Source: Akkermansiaceae bacterium (lineage in GTDB: Bacteria > Verrucomicrobiota > Verrucomicrobiia > Verrucomicrobiales > Akkermansiaceae). Taken from it: DNA of 11,822 bases. Position 1 is the stretch's first letter; each line of letters starts with the position of its first letter. The stretch spans positions 1 through 11,822 of the forward strand of contig JARFRT010000009.1 of NCBI GenBank assembly GCA_029287105.1, given 5' to 3'. The notes beneath the pieces were generated by a model. The model was not told the DNA's origin and made no database searches. It was given only the letters and a program-made list of their open reading frames with translations. The translations under genes and the position numbers were made by a program. Positions 1-7,019 of this stretch are shown piece by piece.

Positions 1-428
1 CAGGGGAAATCCAGGTCGAGAATTCCGCGGGTGTCACGCGAATAGCCGTCGACCACCGCGCCCACCGCGCCGCGGTTCATCGCGCAGGTGCTCATCAGCT
101 CCCCCCAGAGCGCGTAGCTCGGAGATGATCCGGTGCAGACGTAGACTTCGTTTTTTTGCAAGTCATCGAGCGCGCGCAGCATCAGGCCGAACGGCTGGTT
201 GAGCGTCTCGTTGACCCGGTCCGGGCCCTCGCCGCCGTCGTCATCCGCTTCCAGCACAGGCATGGCGCGCCCGGCGACCACCATGTCGTCGCGCAGCGGT
301 TGCACCTGGGGCGGCAGGAATTGATGGGTGTAGCCCATCAGGTCCATCACATCGCCAATCACCGCGCTGAACAGCTCGTTGCGGCAGAGCGCGAATAATT
401 CGTCATCGTTGGAGTAGGGTTTCATCAT
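1..428 (-). CDS. RraA-family aldolase-like protein (partial, C-terminus outside window)
   Basis: The minus strand reads open from an ATG at 428 to the window edge, giving 142 residues and no stop. The segment around residues 107-132 carries the RraA-family hallmark: WGELMSTCAMNRG, then VVDGYSRD, with Arg131 and Asp132 matching the Arg-Asp pair that binds substrate and metal in the related HMG/CHA aldolases. The family covers class II, divalent-metal pyruvate aldolases (4-hydroxy-4-methyl-2-oxoglutarate aldolase and relatives) and RraA, the RNase E inhibitor. An enzyme role is more likely beside a sugar-catabolic locus, but that is inference. There are three in-frame ATGs (437, 428 and 425) and none has a good ribosome site; an in-frame stop at 459-461 bounds the start. 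The gene is divergent from the AraC-type regulator, with about 55 bp between them, so that regulator may control it. The exact substrate cannot be read from the sequence. Confidence 0.8.
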   Translation of the reverse strand, partial: MMKPYSNDDELFALCRNELFSAVIGDVMDLMGYTHQFLPPQVQPLRDDMVVAGRAMPVLEADDDGGEGPDRVNETLNQPFGLMLRALDDLQKNEVYVCTGSSPSYALWGELMSTCAMNRGAVGAVVDGYSRDTRGILDLDFP

Positions 429-483
429 GGGTATCATCACAGGCGTGGAAGCGGGAGTCTAGCTCCGAACTTGGCGCTTGACC

Positions 484-1362
484 ATGAGCCAACAGGTATT
501 ATTTATGCGTTATCTGGGACATCAACCAATGAAACGCAGACAAACCATCGACTTCCTCCACCACGACTCTGAAAAGTCGGGAATTGGTCGTATTACCACA
601 GTAGCCCGACTCGAGAACAGTGCCGGCACCCCGGGAAAGTCGATGCGCAAGCTCGGTTGTTATGCCCTTGTCTATGTGTATTCCGGCTCGGGAGTGTACC
701 GCGACTCGCAACAAACCCGGGACGTGCGGGCCGGCGACCTCATCCTGTTGGGCCCCGACCGAAACCACGCCTACAAACCGACCGGCGAGGTGGCATGGAA
801 CGAGTACTTCATGCTTTTCGAAGGTCCGGTTTTCGATCTTTGGCAGCAGCAGGGATGGCTGCCGCCGGAGTGTCCGATTCTGAATTTGCAGCCCTGCGAC
901 CTCTGGATCGAGCGGATCAAGGGTATCTATCAGCCGGAGCAATCCCCGCTGCAGCAGATCGCCCGACTCCAGGGGTTCCTCGCCGACGCCTTGGCCCATG
1001 ACCGTTACCAGGTCGAGAAAGAAGCCACACAGCGCTGGCTCGACCGTGCCCATCACTTTCTGGAACAGCACCTCACCCGGACCGACGCAGTCCATCGGGC
1101 GGCACGGGACATGGGTCATTCCTATGAAACGTTCCGCAAAAAATACCGTCGGCTAACCGACCGGTCACCCCGTTATTTCTCCTCGAAAAAAAGGATGGAG
1201 TTGGCTGCCCAGCATCTGGTTGAGACATCCGCCCCGGTCCAGGAAATCGCCGAGAAACTTGGATTTTGCGATCAGTTCTATTTCTCCAAACGCTTCAAAA
1301 TGTTTACCGGAGTGACGCCCGCCAAGTACCGGAAGCGGCTCTATCGGTTGGATGATTCGTGA
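484..1362 (+). CDS. AraC-family transcriptional regulator
   Basis: This encodes a protein of about 292 residues. The N-terminal half looks like an AraC-type cupin sensing domain (about residues 56-105, with YSGSGVYRDS and a following RAGDLILLGPDRNHAY turn typical of the fold). The C-terminal 100 residues form the double helix-turn-helix DNA-binding domain: the first HTH is near 201-225 and the second near 250-275, ending in the family signature FYFSKRFKMFTGVTPAKYRKR. Such proteins usually bind a sugar or sugar acid and activate nearby catabolic genes. The likely targets are the divergent RraA-like gene and perhaps the minus-strand genes to the right; this is inferred from position only. The start is uncertain: a TTG at 478, ATG at 484, ATG at 505 (with an ACAGG 8 nt upstream) and ATG at 529 are all in frame. 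I chose the first ATG, but 505 has the better ribosome site. Confidence 0.88.
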   Translation: MSQQVLFMRYLGHQPMKRRQTIDFLHHDSEKSGIGRITTVARLENSAGTPGKSMRKLGCYALVYVYSGSGVYRDSQQTRDVRAGDLILLGPDRNHAYKPTGEVAWNEYFMLFEGPVFDLWQQQGWLPPECPILNLQPCDLWIERIKGIYQPEQSPLQQIARLQGFLADALAHDRYQVEKEATQRWLDRAHHFLEQHLTRTDAVHRAARDMGHSYETFRKKYRRLTDRSPRYFSSKKRMELAAQHLVETSAPVQEIAEKLGFCDQFYFSKRFKMFTGVTPAKYRKRLYRLDDS

Positions 1363-1480
1363 GACGCTCTCAGCACTGCCGACCTCTGCGCGGATGGCCG
1401 TGGTATGCCATCACGACACGTTGGGCTGACGCTGCGTGACGGCTCCTTCTAGCTGGGCAGTGGCAACCAACCGCTCATGG

Positions 1481-1524
1481 CTCATTGATGACTTATTGAT
1501 GACTTATTGACCGCTCATTGATGG
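1481..1524. repeat. Four-unit 11-bp tandem repeat across a stop codon
   Basis: Four consecutive 11-bp units can be read directly on the plus strand: CTCATTGATGA, CTTATTGATGA, CTTATTGACCG and CTCATTGATGG, preceded by a shortened copy, CTCATGG, at 1474-1480. The last unit contains the stop codon (1515-1517) of the minus-strand HzsA-related gene. On that strand each unit carries TGA or TAA at the same place. Since 11 is not a multiple of three, consecutive units put stops in all three frames. It may be simple slippage-generated sequence or a selected back-up stop cassette. Confidence 0.85.
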
Positions 1525-4151
1525 CTCGGGCAATACCCAGGGCGTTTTGCCCCCTCGGGATAGTGCCACAGGTGACGCCAGTAATAGTCATCGAGTTGGT
1601 AGACATCGACGTTTCCATGGTTGATATCGAAATCGGCGGGCAGCACTCCGTATCTTTTCATCTCGCGGATGTATTCCTTTCTCGGTTTGAAGCCGGGCAT
1701 GTCGAACCGCTTCACCTCGTCGAGCTTGTTTTTGCCCGTCTGGATCATCTTCAGGATTGTCTGGTAGTCGGCATCGTTGGTGTCCCTGAATACCACCGGA
1801 TGAGGCACCGGGTCAGTCCCTGGCCGCGCGTTTTTCTTGGGCGTGTCCACCGCATAGCCGCCGGCCGTTTTTGCCAAGGGTGCCATCAGGGTGAGCGATT
1901 TTTCCGGTCGGCTCAGGTTGAACACAAAATGTCGCGAGAGCTGCAGTGCCTTGTCGCTCCACTTCGGACGCCAGAAGCTCAACGTGTTTTCATCGGACAG
2001 AAACTTGGGCAGGCGCATCTTGTCCTTATGGCATTCGGCGCAGCGGCGGGTGATGGCGGCCGCGGCATTTTTTGATTCGGGCCAGTGGTGGTCCGGGTTG
2101 ATCACCTGTTTGTTTTCCTGGTAGCCGCCGATCATACCCGTGCCCAGAGCCGCGTAGGTTCCGGGATAGGCCGCAGCCGACTCGATCCAGTAGCGAATCA
2201 TCTTGATCTCGTGCTCCGACAGCTTGACGCCCTCGTGATGGCCGAGGATTTTCTTCATCAGCGGACTCGGATAGGCGCCAATTGCGTAGGGCGGGTAGTT
2301 GCTTTTCGCCGTGTTCCGCCCGTCGACAAACTGCCTGTGTACGGTCAGGGTGACGTAACTATGGCTGAACATCGGGCCGCGATCACCTGTTAGGTTTATT
2401 TGATCCTTCCGATTATCCGGGTTGTGGCATTCGACACAATGCCGGTCGAGGATTGGCTGGATGTCGCGGGGAAAATCGAACAACTGGGGAATGCCTTTAA
2501 TTGGCTCGGGTTTGTGCGCTGGCTTTCTTGCCGCCAGCGGCGTAAGCCGGGATGTGCTCACCGGGGTGTTGGTCCGATCTTCGTGGCAACCGAGGCAGCT
2601 GCTCATTTCTCCCGGGGCTACGGAGGTAAAGCTCTGCATCCTTTTGACCGCATTGTCGTTTTCGTCCAGAGCGATAAAGAAAACCGGTCGGTTGGCCGGC
2701 AATTCCATAAAGGCCGAGCCGTCATCCTCGATCGGGACGGTACCGAGAATCCTTTCCAAGGTGAATGTGCCGCCGTAGCTCAGCGGATCCATACCGCCGG
2801 TGTAGTTGATCGGTTTGGGCAGTGTTTCCATGATGAGCAGCTTTTTGATACTACCCGGTTTGACCCCCTTCATATTTCTACCGTTATAGACATTGGTCAG
2901 GATCAGCTTACCGGTCGTCTGTTTCGGGTCCGTCCGGTCCGGGATGACAACTTCGCGTTGACGGAGCATCACCGGTCTGGGCTCGTGGCATTGATATCCG
3001 GCCTTGGCATGTGCGTCGCTGAGTTGGTGCAACACGGTCGTCTCCCCCGCTGCGTTCATCATTTGAATCGATGGGCCGTTTGCCACCAGGTAGTGTTCCG
3101 GGGAGAGCGGGTAAGGATCGCGGAATGCCCTGGACGGGTTGATCACTTTTTTTGCGCTCGGATGGTCAGGGCCCCATTTGTCACTCACCCTGGTGACCCT
3201 GCCGTTATGCTCACGGCTGCCATGTCCGGGCGAATCAATCATCAGCACGTCCTCGGTGCCGGGTATCGGCTTGGCATCGATGTAGAGGCCGCTGGGATGC
3301 ATGTTACCAAAATAGACCGTCTGGTTCGTGCCGTCCGGATTGGTCGTCCACAGGTGATGGTAGTCGATCTGGCTGCGGTCGACATACTCCCACCGGGTGT
3401 AGAGTATTTTTCCGTTGGGCATGACCCATGGTGTGTTGTCGTGTTCGATGTTCGCGGATATCTCACGGATTTTTTTCCCGTCGCCGTCACATCGGTAGAG
3501 CGTCGCCACCTGGGTCAGCCAGCAGTTCACCCACCGCTTCCCCCGGGTTGACACAAACATGATCTTGCCGTCGGGCAAATACGTCGGCTCGATGTCGTCA
3601 TAGATACCGTCGGTAAGCTGCCTGAGGCCGCTGCCATCGGTATTGATTTCCCAGAGATGGAACTGATCCTCCCTGCCTTTGCGGTAGGAGAACAAAATTT
3701 TCTGGGCGTCGTAGTGGACGACCGGGTCCCTGACCGACCCATGTGGGTCATCGACAAGCACGGCCACCTTGCCGGTGGTCAGGTTGAGCAGACAAAGCTG
3801 CCCGCCGCGGCGGAATGCCTTTCTGGTATCGTCATCGGCGTAGTAGCCGAGGTTGGCGTACCAGTGGCCGTCGTCGCCGAGTTTCCGCCGCGCAAAAACG
3901 ATTTGTTCAAATCCGTAGGTATTTTTGAGCAGAATTTTCCCGTCACCGGCGGCGGGAGCAGCGGGCACGACCGGCGCTTGGGCGTGGCACGGCGGTGGGG
4001 CGGATACGATGACCGTCAACACCGCCGCCGCCGATATTTTGAACAGGATTTGAACTCTGGCAAAGAAAACCATGGTTGGTGTTGTCATCCGGATGATTGG
4101 GTTGGGTGCCTTGCGCCTGCGATAGGGAGCTTTGCTCATGCGGTCACTCAT
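1515..4151 (-). CDS. HzsA-related secreted protein with beta-propeller half and three CXXCH haem motifs
   Basis: This is an 878-residue protein. A basic, hydrophobic N-terminus (about 28-59, ending PPPCHAQA) looks like a Sec signal peptide; the true start may be Met22 or Met27, because residues 1-21 are an unusually long charged lead. Residues about 75-410 contain TolB/PD40-like propeller blades (LWEINTDGSGLRQLT, then YLPDGKIMFVSTRG, then MPNGKILYTRW, then LWTTNPDGTNQ). Residues about 415-523 match the hydrazine synthase alpha middle-domain style (GSAFMELPANRPVFFIALDE, then SSCLGCHEDR). Canonical c-type haem motifs lie at C519-H523, C572-H576 and C704-H708; Cys388-His389 in GYQCHEPRP is another conserved-looking feature. 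Proteins of this type are common in Planctomycetes and Verrucomicrobiota and are not hydrazine synthases; their role is unknown. A periplasmic or extracellular haem protein with a redox or binding function is the most that can be said. It is separated from the Kdu operon by a terminator-like hairpin, so it is probably transcribed separately. Confidence 0.85.
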   Translation of the reverse strand: MSDRMSKAPYRRRKAPNPIIRMTTPTMVFFARVQILFKISAAAVLTVIVSAPPPCHAQAPVVPAAPAAGDGKILLKNTYGFEQIVFARRKLGDDGHWYANLGYYADDDTRKAFRRGGQLCLLNLTTGKVAVLVDDPHGSVRDPVVHYDAQKILFSYRKGREDQFHLWEINTDGSGLRQLTDGIYDDIEPTYLPDGKIMFVSTRGKRWVNCWLTQVATLYRCDGDGKKIREISANIEHDNTPWVMPNGKILYTRWEYVDRSQIDYHHLWTTNPDGTNQTVYFGNMHPSGLYIDAKPIPGTEDVLMIDSPGHGSREHNGRVTRVSDKWGPDHPSAKKVINPSRAFRDPYPLSPEHYLVANGPSIQMMNAAGETTVLHQLSDAHAKAGYQCHEPRPVMLRQREVVIPDRTDPKQTTGKLILTNVYNGRNMKGVKPGSIKKLLIMETLPKPINYTGGMDPLSYGGTFTLERILGTVPIEDDGSAFMELPANRPVFFIALDENDNAVKRMQSFTSVAPGEMSSCLGCHEDRTNTPVSTSRLTPLAARKPAHKPEPIKGIPQLFDFPRDIQPILDRHCVECHNPDNRKDQINLTGDRGPMFSHSYVTLTVHRQFVDGRNTAKSNYPPYAIGAYPSPLMKKILGHHEGVKLSEHEIKMIRYWIESAAAYPGTYAALGTGMIGGYQENKQVINPDHHWPESKNAAAAITRRCAECHKDKMRLPKFLSDENTLSFWRPKWSDKALQLSRHFVFNLSRPEKSLTLMAPLAKTAGGYAVDTPKKNARPGTDPVPHPVVFRDTNDADYQTILKMIQTGKNKLDEVKRFDMPGFKPRKEYIREMKRYGVLPADFDINHGNVDVYQLDDYYWRHLWHYPEGAKRPGYCPSHQ

Positions 4152-4243
4152 TCATAATAAAGCGGCCCTTGCTGTCTGCGCCAGGGTTACACTCGATGGC
4201 ATGGGATTGAGTGCCTCGGGCGCTTCCCGTTACCATTCCATCT

Positions 4244-4302
4244 CAATTAGATTAACGATGTGGATTCGGGCTTCTTTCATTGTTTTTGGCAATTAGACGA
4301 TG
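4244..4302. repeat. Pair of CAATTAGA...CGATG direct repeats
   Basis: CAATTAGATTAACGATG at 4244-4260 and CAATTAGACGATG at 4290-4302 share the same ends and differ by a 4-bp internal insertion. They start 46 bp apart, roughly four helical turns, and lie 90-150 bp upstream of the HzsA-related start codon. They could be a pair of regulator half-sites; chance is not excluded because the motif is AT-rich and short. Confidence 0.4.
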
Positions 4303-4358
4303 ATTGCTGGGAACGCCGGCCTGCTTCGACGGCCGTTTACCGGCGCGCGGGTTGAAAT

Positions 4359-4446
4359 AGGGAGCGTGGAGACTCCTGTCCACTGCGGAGGATAGGTGGA
4401 GTAGCTAGCCTTGGGTTGCCGAGGGACAGGAGTGTCCATCCTCCCT
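4359..4446. repeat. 23-bp imperfect inverted repeat with 42-bp spacer (REP/MITE-like candidate)
   Basis: The left arm at 4359-4381 and the right arm at 4424-4446 are reverse complements with 20 of 23 positions matching; the inner part reads ACTCCTGTCC on the left and GGACAGGAGT on the right. The 42-bp spacer also contains GGAGGAT (4387-4393), which could pair with ATCCTCC in the right arm, so alternative folds exist. The sequence lies wholly in non-coding DNA and lacks the T-run of a terminator. A dispersed palindromic repeat or non-autonomous element is the best explanation, but only one copy is in the window. Confidence 0.65.
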
Positions 4447-4514
4447 AGGCTTGATTTGCCAAGCCAATTGTTTCCCACCCCCTTACCCTCTCAATACCTT
4501 TCCAGCCCAACAAG

Positions 4515-4540
4515 AAGCCCAGGGGCGACCCCCTGGGCTT
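4515..4540 (-). terminator. Terminator-like hairpin at the end of the Kdu/esterase operon
   Basis: A perfect 11-bp stem (AAGCCCAGGGG paired with CCCCTGGGCTT) closes a CGAC tetraloop. It starts 28 bp beyond the stop codon of the SASA esterase. On the minus strand the stem is followed by CTTGTTG, a weak U-tract, so termination may be partial or Rho-assisted. The plus-strand side has no T-run. It marks the likely 3' end of the operon that begins at the DUF4861 gene. Confidence 0.7.
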
Positions 4541-4567
4541 GAAATGCGCATGTCAGTGGCGTGTCGT

Positions 4568-6109
4568 TTAGCGTGCTTCGAAAGACACACCGGGCCAATC
4601 ATCCGTCCTGAAGGTCGAGGCGGGCAGCCCTTCCTTGTTGGCCAGGTTGGGCTCTGCCGTATTCGACCAGCCGTAGCGAACCGCCACCGGGGATTTGACC
4701 GCATCGCTGGAGACAATCAGCGTGTTCCCCTCGATCCGGCCCTTGGCTTCGACAAATTTTTGGTCGGCGCCTGCGACGGTGAGATGGGAAGCCTCATTAC
4801 CGTCAAGCGTCTTCAGCCCTGACCCGACAGAATCGAACGTCAACCTGATCTTGCTGCCCTCGATCTTCATCGATTGATAGATAGGGCCTGAATGGACGAG
4901 GTCCTTTTTGCCATAATCTTTTGCCAGCGCCCAAAGTGCGAGCCGCCTCCCTACGTCGAGTTTGTTAGGCGGGTGGATATTGCTAACCGTAGCGATATCG
5001 CTAGTCACGGCCATACCTGTATTCTTCAGCGAAAGCGACATCAGCTGTGCCTCACGCAGTTCCTGGGATTCCCGACCCCCTCCATACTTAAATGGTGCAA
5101 TCTGCACGTAGTAGAATGGAAAATCACCCTGCCCCCAGTCTTTTCGCCAGTTCGTGATCATGGCGGGGAAAAGCTTCCTGTACTGATAGGCACGGCTGAC
5201 ATTGGATTCCCCCTGGTACCAGATCGCCCCCTTGATTGCGAAAGGGATCAGCGGCGCAATCATGCCATTATAGAGGCTCGACGGGCTGTTCTGGTTTCTT
5301 GCACTGGGTTTTCTCGGCCCGCGGCGTGGTGGCTTTTTCCCTTCGGCCTTTGCCTTGGCCACGGTGGCATTCCAAGTCTCCAGGCGTTCTTCGTATTTCT
5401 TCAGCGCTTCCGGAAGGTTGGCCTTGTTCTCTTCAAACCGGTCGATGATGGGTTTGAGTTCCCTGTCGTTCTCGAGGATTTCGCGGCGCGTCCAGGCCTC
5501 CGCCAGCGTGCCGCCCCAGTTCGTGCTGATCAGCCCGATGGGAACATCCATTTCGTCATGAAGGTGCTTCCCAAAGTAGTAGGCAACCGCGCTGAAATTG
5601 CTGACGCTCTCAGGAGAACAGGCTGCCCAGCTCCCCTTGCAATCGTCCTGCGGCTTATCGGCGACGGTACGCGCCACGGTGAACAAACGGATATGGGGAT
5701 ACTTGGCCAAGGCGATATTCTTTGCCGGTTCTGCGGACGCCTTCATCGACCACTGCATGTTTGACTGCCCGGAGCAGACCCATACCTCACCGAACATGAT
5801 GTCTTTCACTTTGACGGTGTTTTTACCCACGACTGTTATTTCGTGCGGGCCGGGGGCGCCGATGGTGTTGATTGAAACTTTCCACTTACCATCCTTGCCT
5901 GCGGTCGTCGGTTTGACCGGAAACGACTGCCATGACAGCCCGACGGCGATTTTCTCCCCCGGGTCGGCCCAACCCCAGATTGTCGCCTTCGCGCCTCGCT
6001 GCATCACCATATGGTCGCCAATGACGGCAGGCAGTTTCACATCAGCAACAGCCGTCGCAGCAAAAAGCGCGAGCAGCCCGATTGTCGTAATTTTAGCTAA
6101 ATTTTTCAT
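4568..6109 (-). CDS. Secreted SASA-type (sialate O-acetylesterase family) SGNH esterase
   Basis: This is a 513-residue protein, numbered here from the ATG at 6109. That start opens directly into a signal peptide (MKNLAKITTIGLLALFAATA, cleavage near Ala22-Asp23). An ATG at 6151 would add 14 hydrophilic residues before it and is less likely. A beta-sandwich N-terminal region (DVKLPAVIGDHMVMQRG onward, to about 105) precedes the catalytic domain. The nucleophile motif GQSN lies at 114-117 (Ser116), WYQGESN at 297-303, and Asp371 with the catalytic His379 in IHPPNK. This is the layout of the 9-O-acetylesterase-like family, whose members also remove acetyl groups from plant and microbial polysaccharides. 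Residues about 215-275 form a highly charged Lys/Glu/Arg-rich insertion, perhaps helical. In this context the substrate is more likely an acetylated uronate-containing glycan than sialic acid; that is inference. It is the last gene of the probable operon. Confidence 0.9.
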   Translation of the reverse strand: MKNLAKITTIGLLALFAATAVADVKLPAVIGDHMVMQRGAKATIWGWADPGEKIAVGLSWQSFPVKPTTAGKDGKWKVSINTIGAPGPHEITVVGKNTVKVKDIMFGEVWVCSGQSNMQWSMKASAEPAKNIALAKYPHIRLFTVARTVADKPQDDCKGSWAACSPESVSNFSAVAYYFGKHLHDEMDVPIGLISTNWGGTLAEAWTRREILENDRELKPIIDRFEENKANLPEALKKYEERLETWNATVAKAKAEGKKPPRRGPRKPSARNQNSPSSLYNGMIAPLIPFAIKGAIWYQGESNVSRAYQYRKLFPAMITNWRKDWGQGDFPFYYVQIAPFKYGGGRESQELREAQLMSLSLKNTGMAVTSDIATVSNIHPPNKLDVGRRLALWALAKDYGKKDLVHSGPIYQSMKIEGSKIRLTFDSVGSGLKTLDGNEASHLTVAGADQKFVEAKGRIEGNTLIVSSDAVKSPVAVRYGWSNTAEPNLANKEGLPASTFRTDDWPGVSFEAR

Positions 6110-6230
6110 ATTCTTATTTTTATTTCGATTGCTACAAAGCACCTCCGTCATAGACGATATTGCGGATCCATCAAACTCAATATTCGTTCCACCGATCCCA
6201 TCGGAAACATCGCCAAGTGGAAGTGGCGTC

Positions 6231-6968
6231 CTACTTTTCCTTCAGCAGAGCAATCGCCTTATCGGCAAAAGCCTGGCCCAAGGACTTATAGCCCTCCTTG
6301 TTATAATGCAGCCCACCGCCGACGCCCTGTTGGCCTTTTTTATTGTTCATGTCGTCGGTGTCAACCCAGGCACCGTGCGCCGCTTCCTCCGCTAGCTTGA
6401 CCTGGATTTCACGGATTTTTGTCCAGTGCTTGTATTTTTTATTCTGCATATCAAAGTCGCTGACACGACCGATGACAAAGTTGATTCTCTCCCTTTTCAA
6501 ATCTTTTTGGAGTTGGGCGATGACCCCTTTAAAACTGTCCGCATAAACTTCTGCGAGCTGCTCTTTGGCGTCGCGCTCGCCCTGCATCCAGACAAAGGTC
6601 ACCGTGTCGTAGCTTTTACCCGCCGTCGCCGCCTTGACCGCGGTGATCAAAGCGTCATACAAATGACCGATTTTTGACCGGTCCTTGATTTCCCGGTTAT
6701 CGGGGTACTTGTAACCCTTATACCACCCCCTGATAGGGGCGCCGCTTTGCGCCTTTTTGACCACGATGACGTTTTCCTTGCCAAAAGCACTTTCCACCGC
6801 CGGGGTGAAAGAAACCCCCGGGTTCAAACCCGCCATGTTCGATTGGCCGGACAGGACAAATAAATGTGTCTTCTTTTCCGCCGTCTCTGCGGCACTTGCC
6901 AGCGAAACACAAAACGGGAGTAAACATAACAAGGAGAGGGTGAGCTTTTTCATCATCATTTTTTTCAT
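6231..6968 (-). CDS. Small secreted SGNH/SASA-domain acetylesterase (CE6-like)
   Basis: This is a 245-residue protein. A Lys/Met-rich start followed by LTLSLLCLLPFCVSLASA is a clear signal peptide, cleaved around residue 26. The body is a minimal SGNH hydrolase: FVLSGQSNMAG at 37-47 (nucleophile Ser43), FVWMQGERD at 125-133, and GLHYNKEGYK from 219 with the catalytic His221. It resembles the short carbohydrate-esterase class of the SASA domain, which removes acetyl groups from xylan- or pectin-like chains. It lies 51 bp downstream of kduD and 121 bp upstream of the larger esterase, on the same strand. The two esterases differ in size and architecture, so they probably act on different positions or on polymer versus oligomer. 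Met1 at 6968 and Met4-6 are all possible starts; none has a strong ribosome site. Confidence 0.88.
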   Translation of the reverse strand: MKKMMMKKLTLSLLCLLPFCVSLASAAETAEKKTHLFVLSGQSNMAGLNPGVSFTPAVESAFGKENVIVVKKAQSGAPIRGWYKGYKYPDNREIKDRSKIGHLYDALITAVKAATAGKSYDTVTFVWMQGERDAKEQLAEVYADSFKGVIAQLQKDLKRERINFVIGRVSDFDMQNKKYKHWTKIREIQVKLAEEAAHGAWVDTDDMNNKKGQQGVGGGLHYNKEGYKSLGQAFADKAIALLKEK

Positions 6969-7019
6969 TCTAATATTCTCGTTCTTATAGCAATACAGAT
7001 TTTATGAAAGCGGATAATC

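Larger units (their letters stand above)
4152..4567. other. Intergenic region, 416 bp, no convincing gene
   Basis: This stretch separates the HzsA-related gene from the esterase upstream of it. It should hold the minus-strand promoter for the HzsA-related gene, but I find no good -35/-10 pair. It contains two copies of a CAATTAGA-type motif, a 23-bp inverted repeat and a terminator-like hairpin, each listed separately. A 61-codon frame at 4293-4478 on the minus strand runs through the inverted repeat; it has a low-complexity, proline/arginine-rich translation and no recognisable domain, so I do not call it a gene. Confidence 0.7.

Noticed and set aside
499..1119. Minus-strand frame of 206 codons opposite the AraC-type regulator
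   Set aside because: The plus-strand frame has a clear AraC-type HTH domain; the antisense product shows no motif.
1399..1415. Weak hairpin CGTGGTATGCCATCACG after the AraC-type gene, considered as a terminator
   Set aside because: Only about six pairs including a wobble, and no T-run follows on either strand.
2400..3551. Long plus-strand open frame (383 codons) opposite the HzsA-related gene
   Set aside because: It lies wholly antisense to a well-supported coding region; its translation has no recognisable domain and is explained by codon bias of the real gene.
1515..4151. Reading the large haem protein as a true hydrazine synthase subunit
   Set aside because: No beta or gamma subunit or other anammox gene is nearby, and the context is carbohydrate catabolism; similarity is to the broad HzsA-related class.
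4293..4478. 61-codon minus-strand frame in the intergenic region
   Set aside because: It runs through both arms of the inverted repeat, has no ribosome site or domain, and its composition reflects the repeat.
4568..6109. Sialic-acid catabolism as the pathway for the SASA esterase
   Set aside because: No nan genes (lyase, epimerase, kinase) are present; kduI and kduD point to uronates.
6186..6208. Bulged stem-loop between the two esterase genes
   Set aside because: The core stem is only five pairs (CCGAT/ATCGG) without a T-run, so it is not convincing as a terminator or regulatory RNA.
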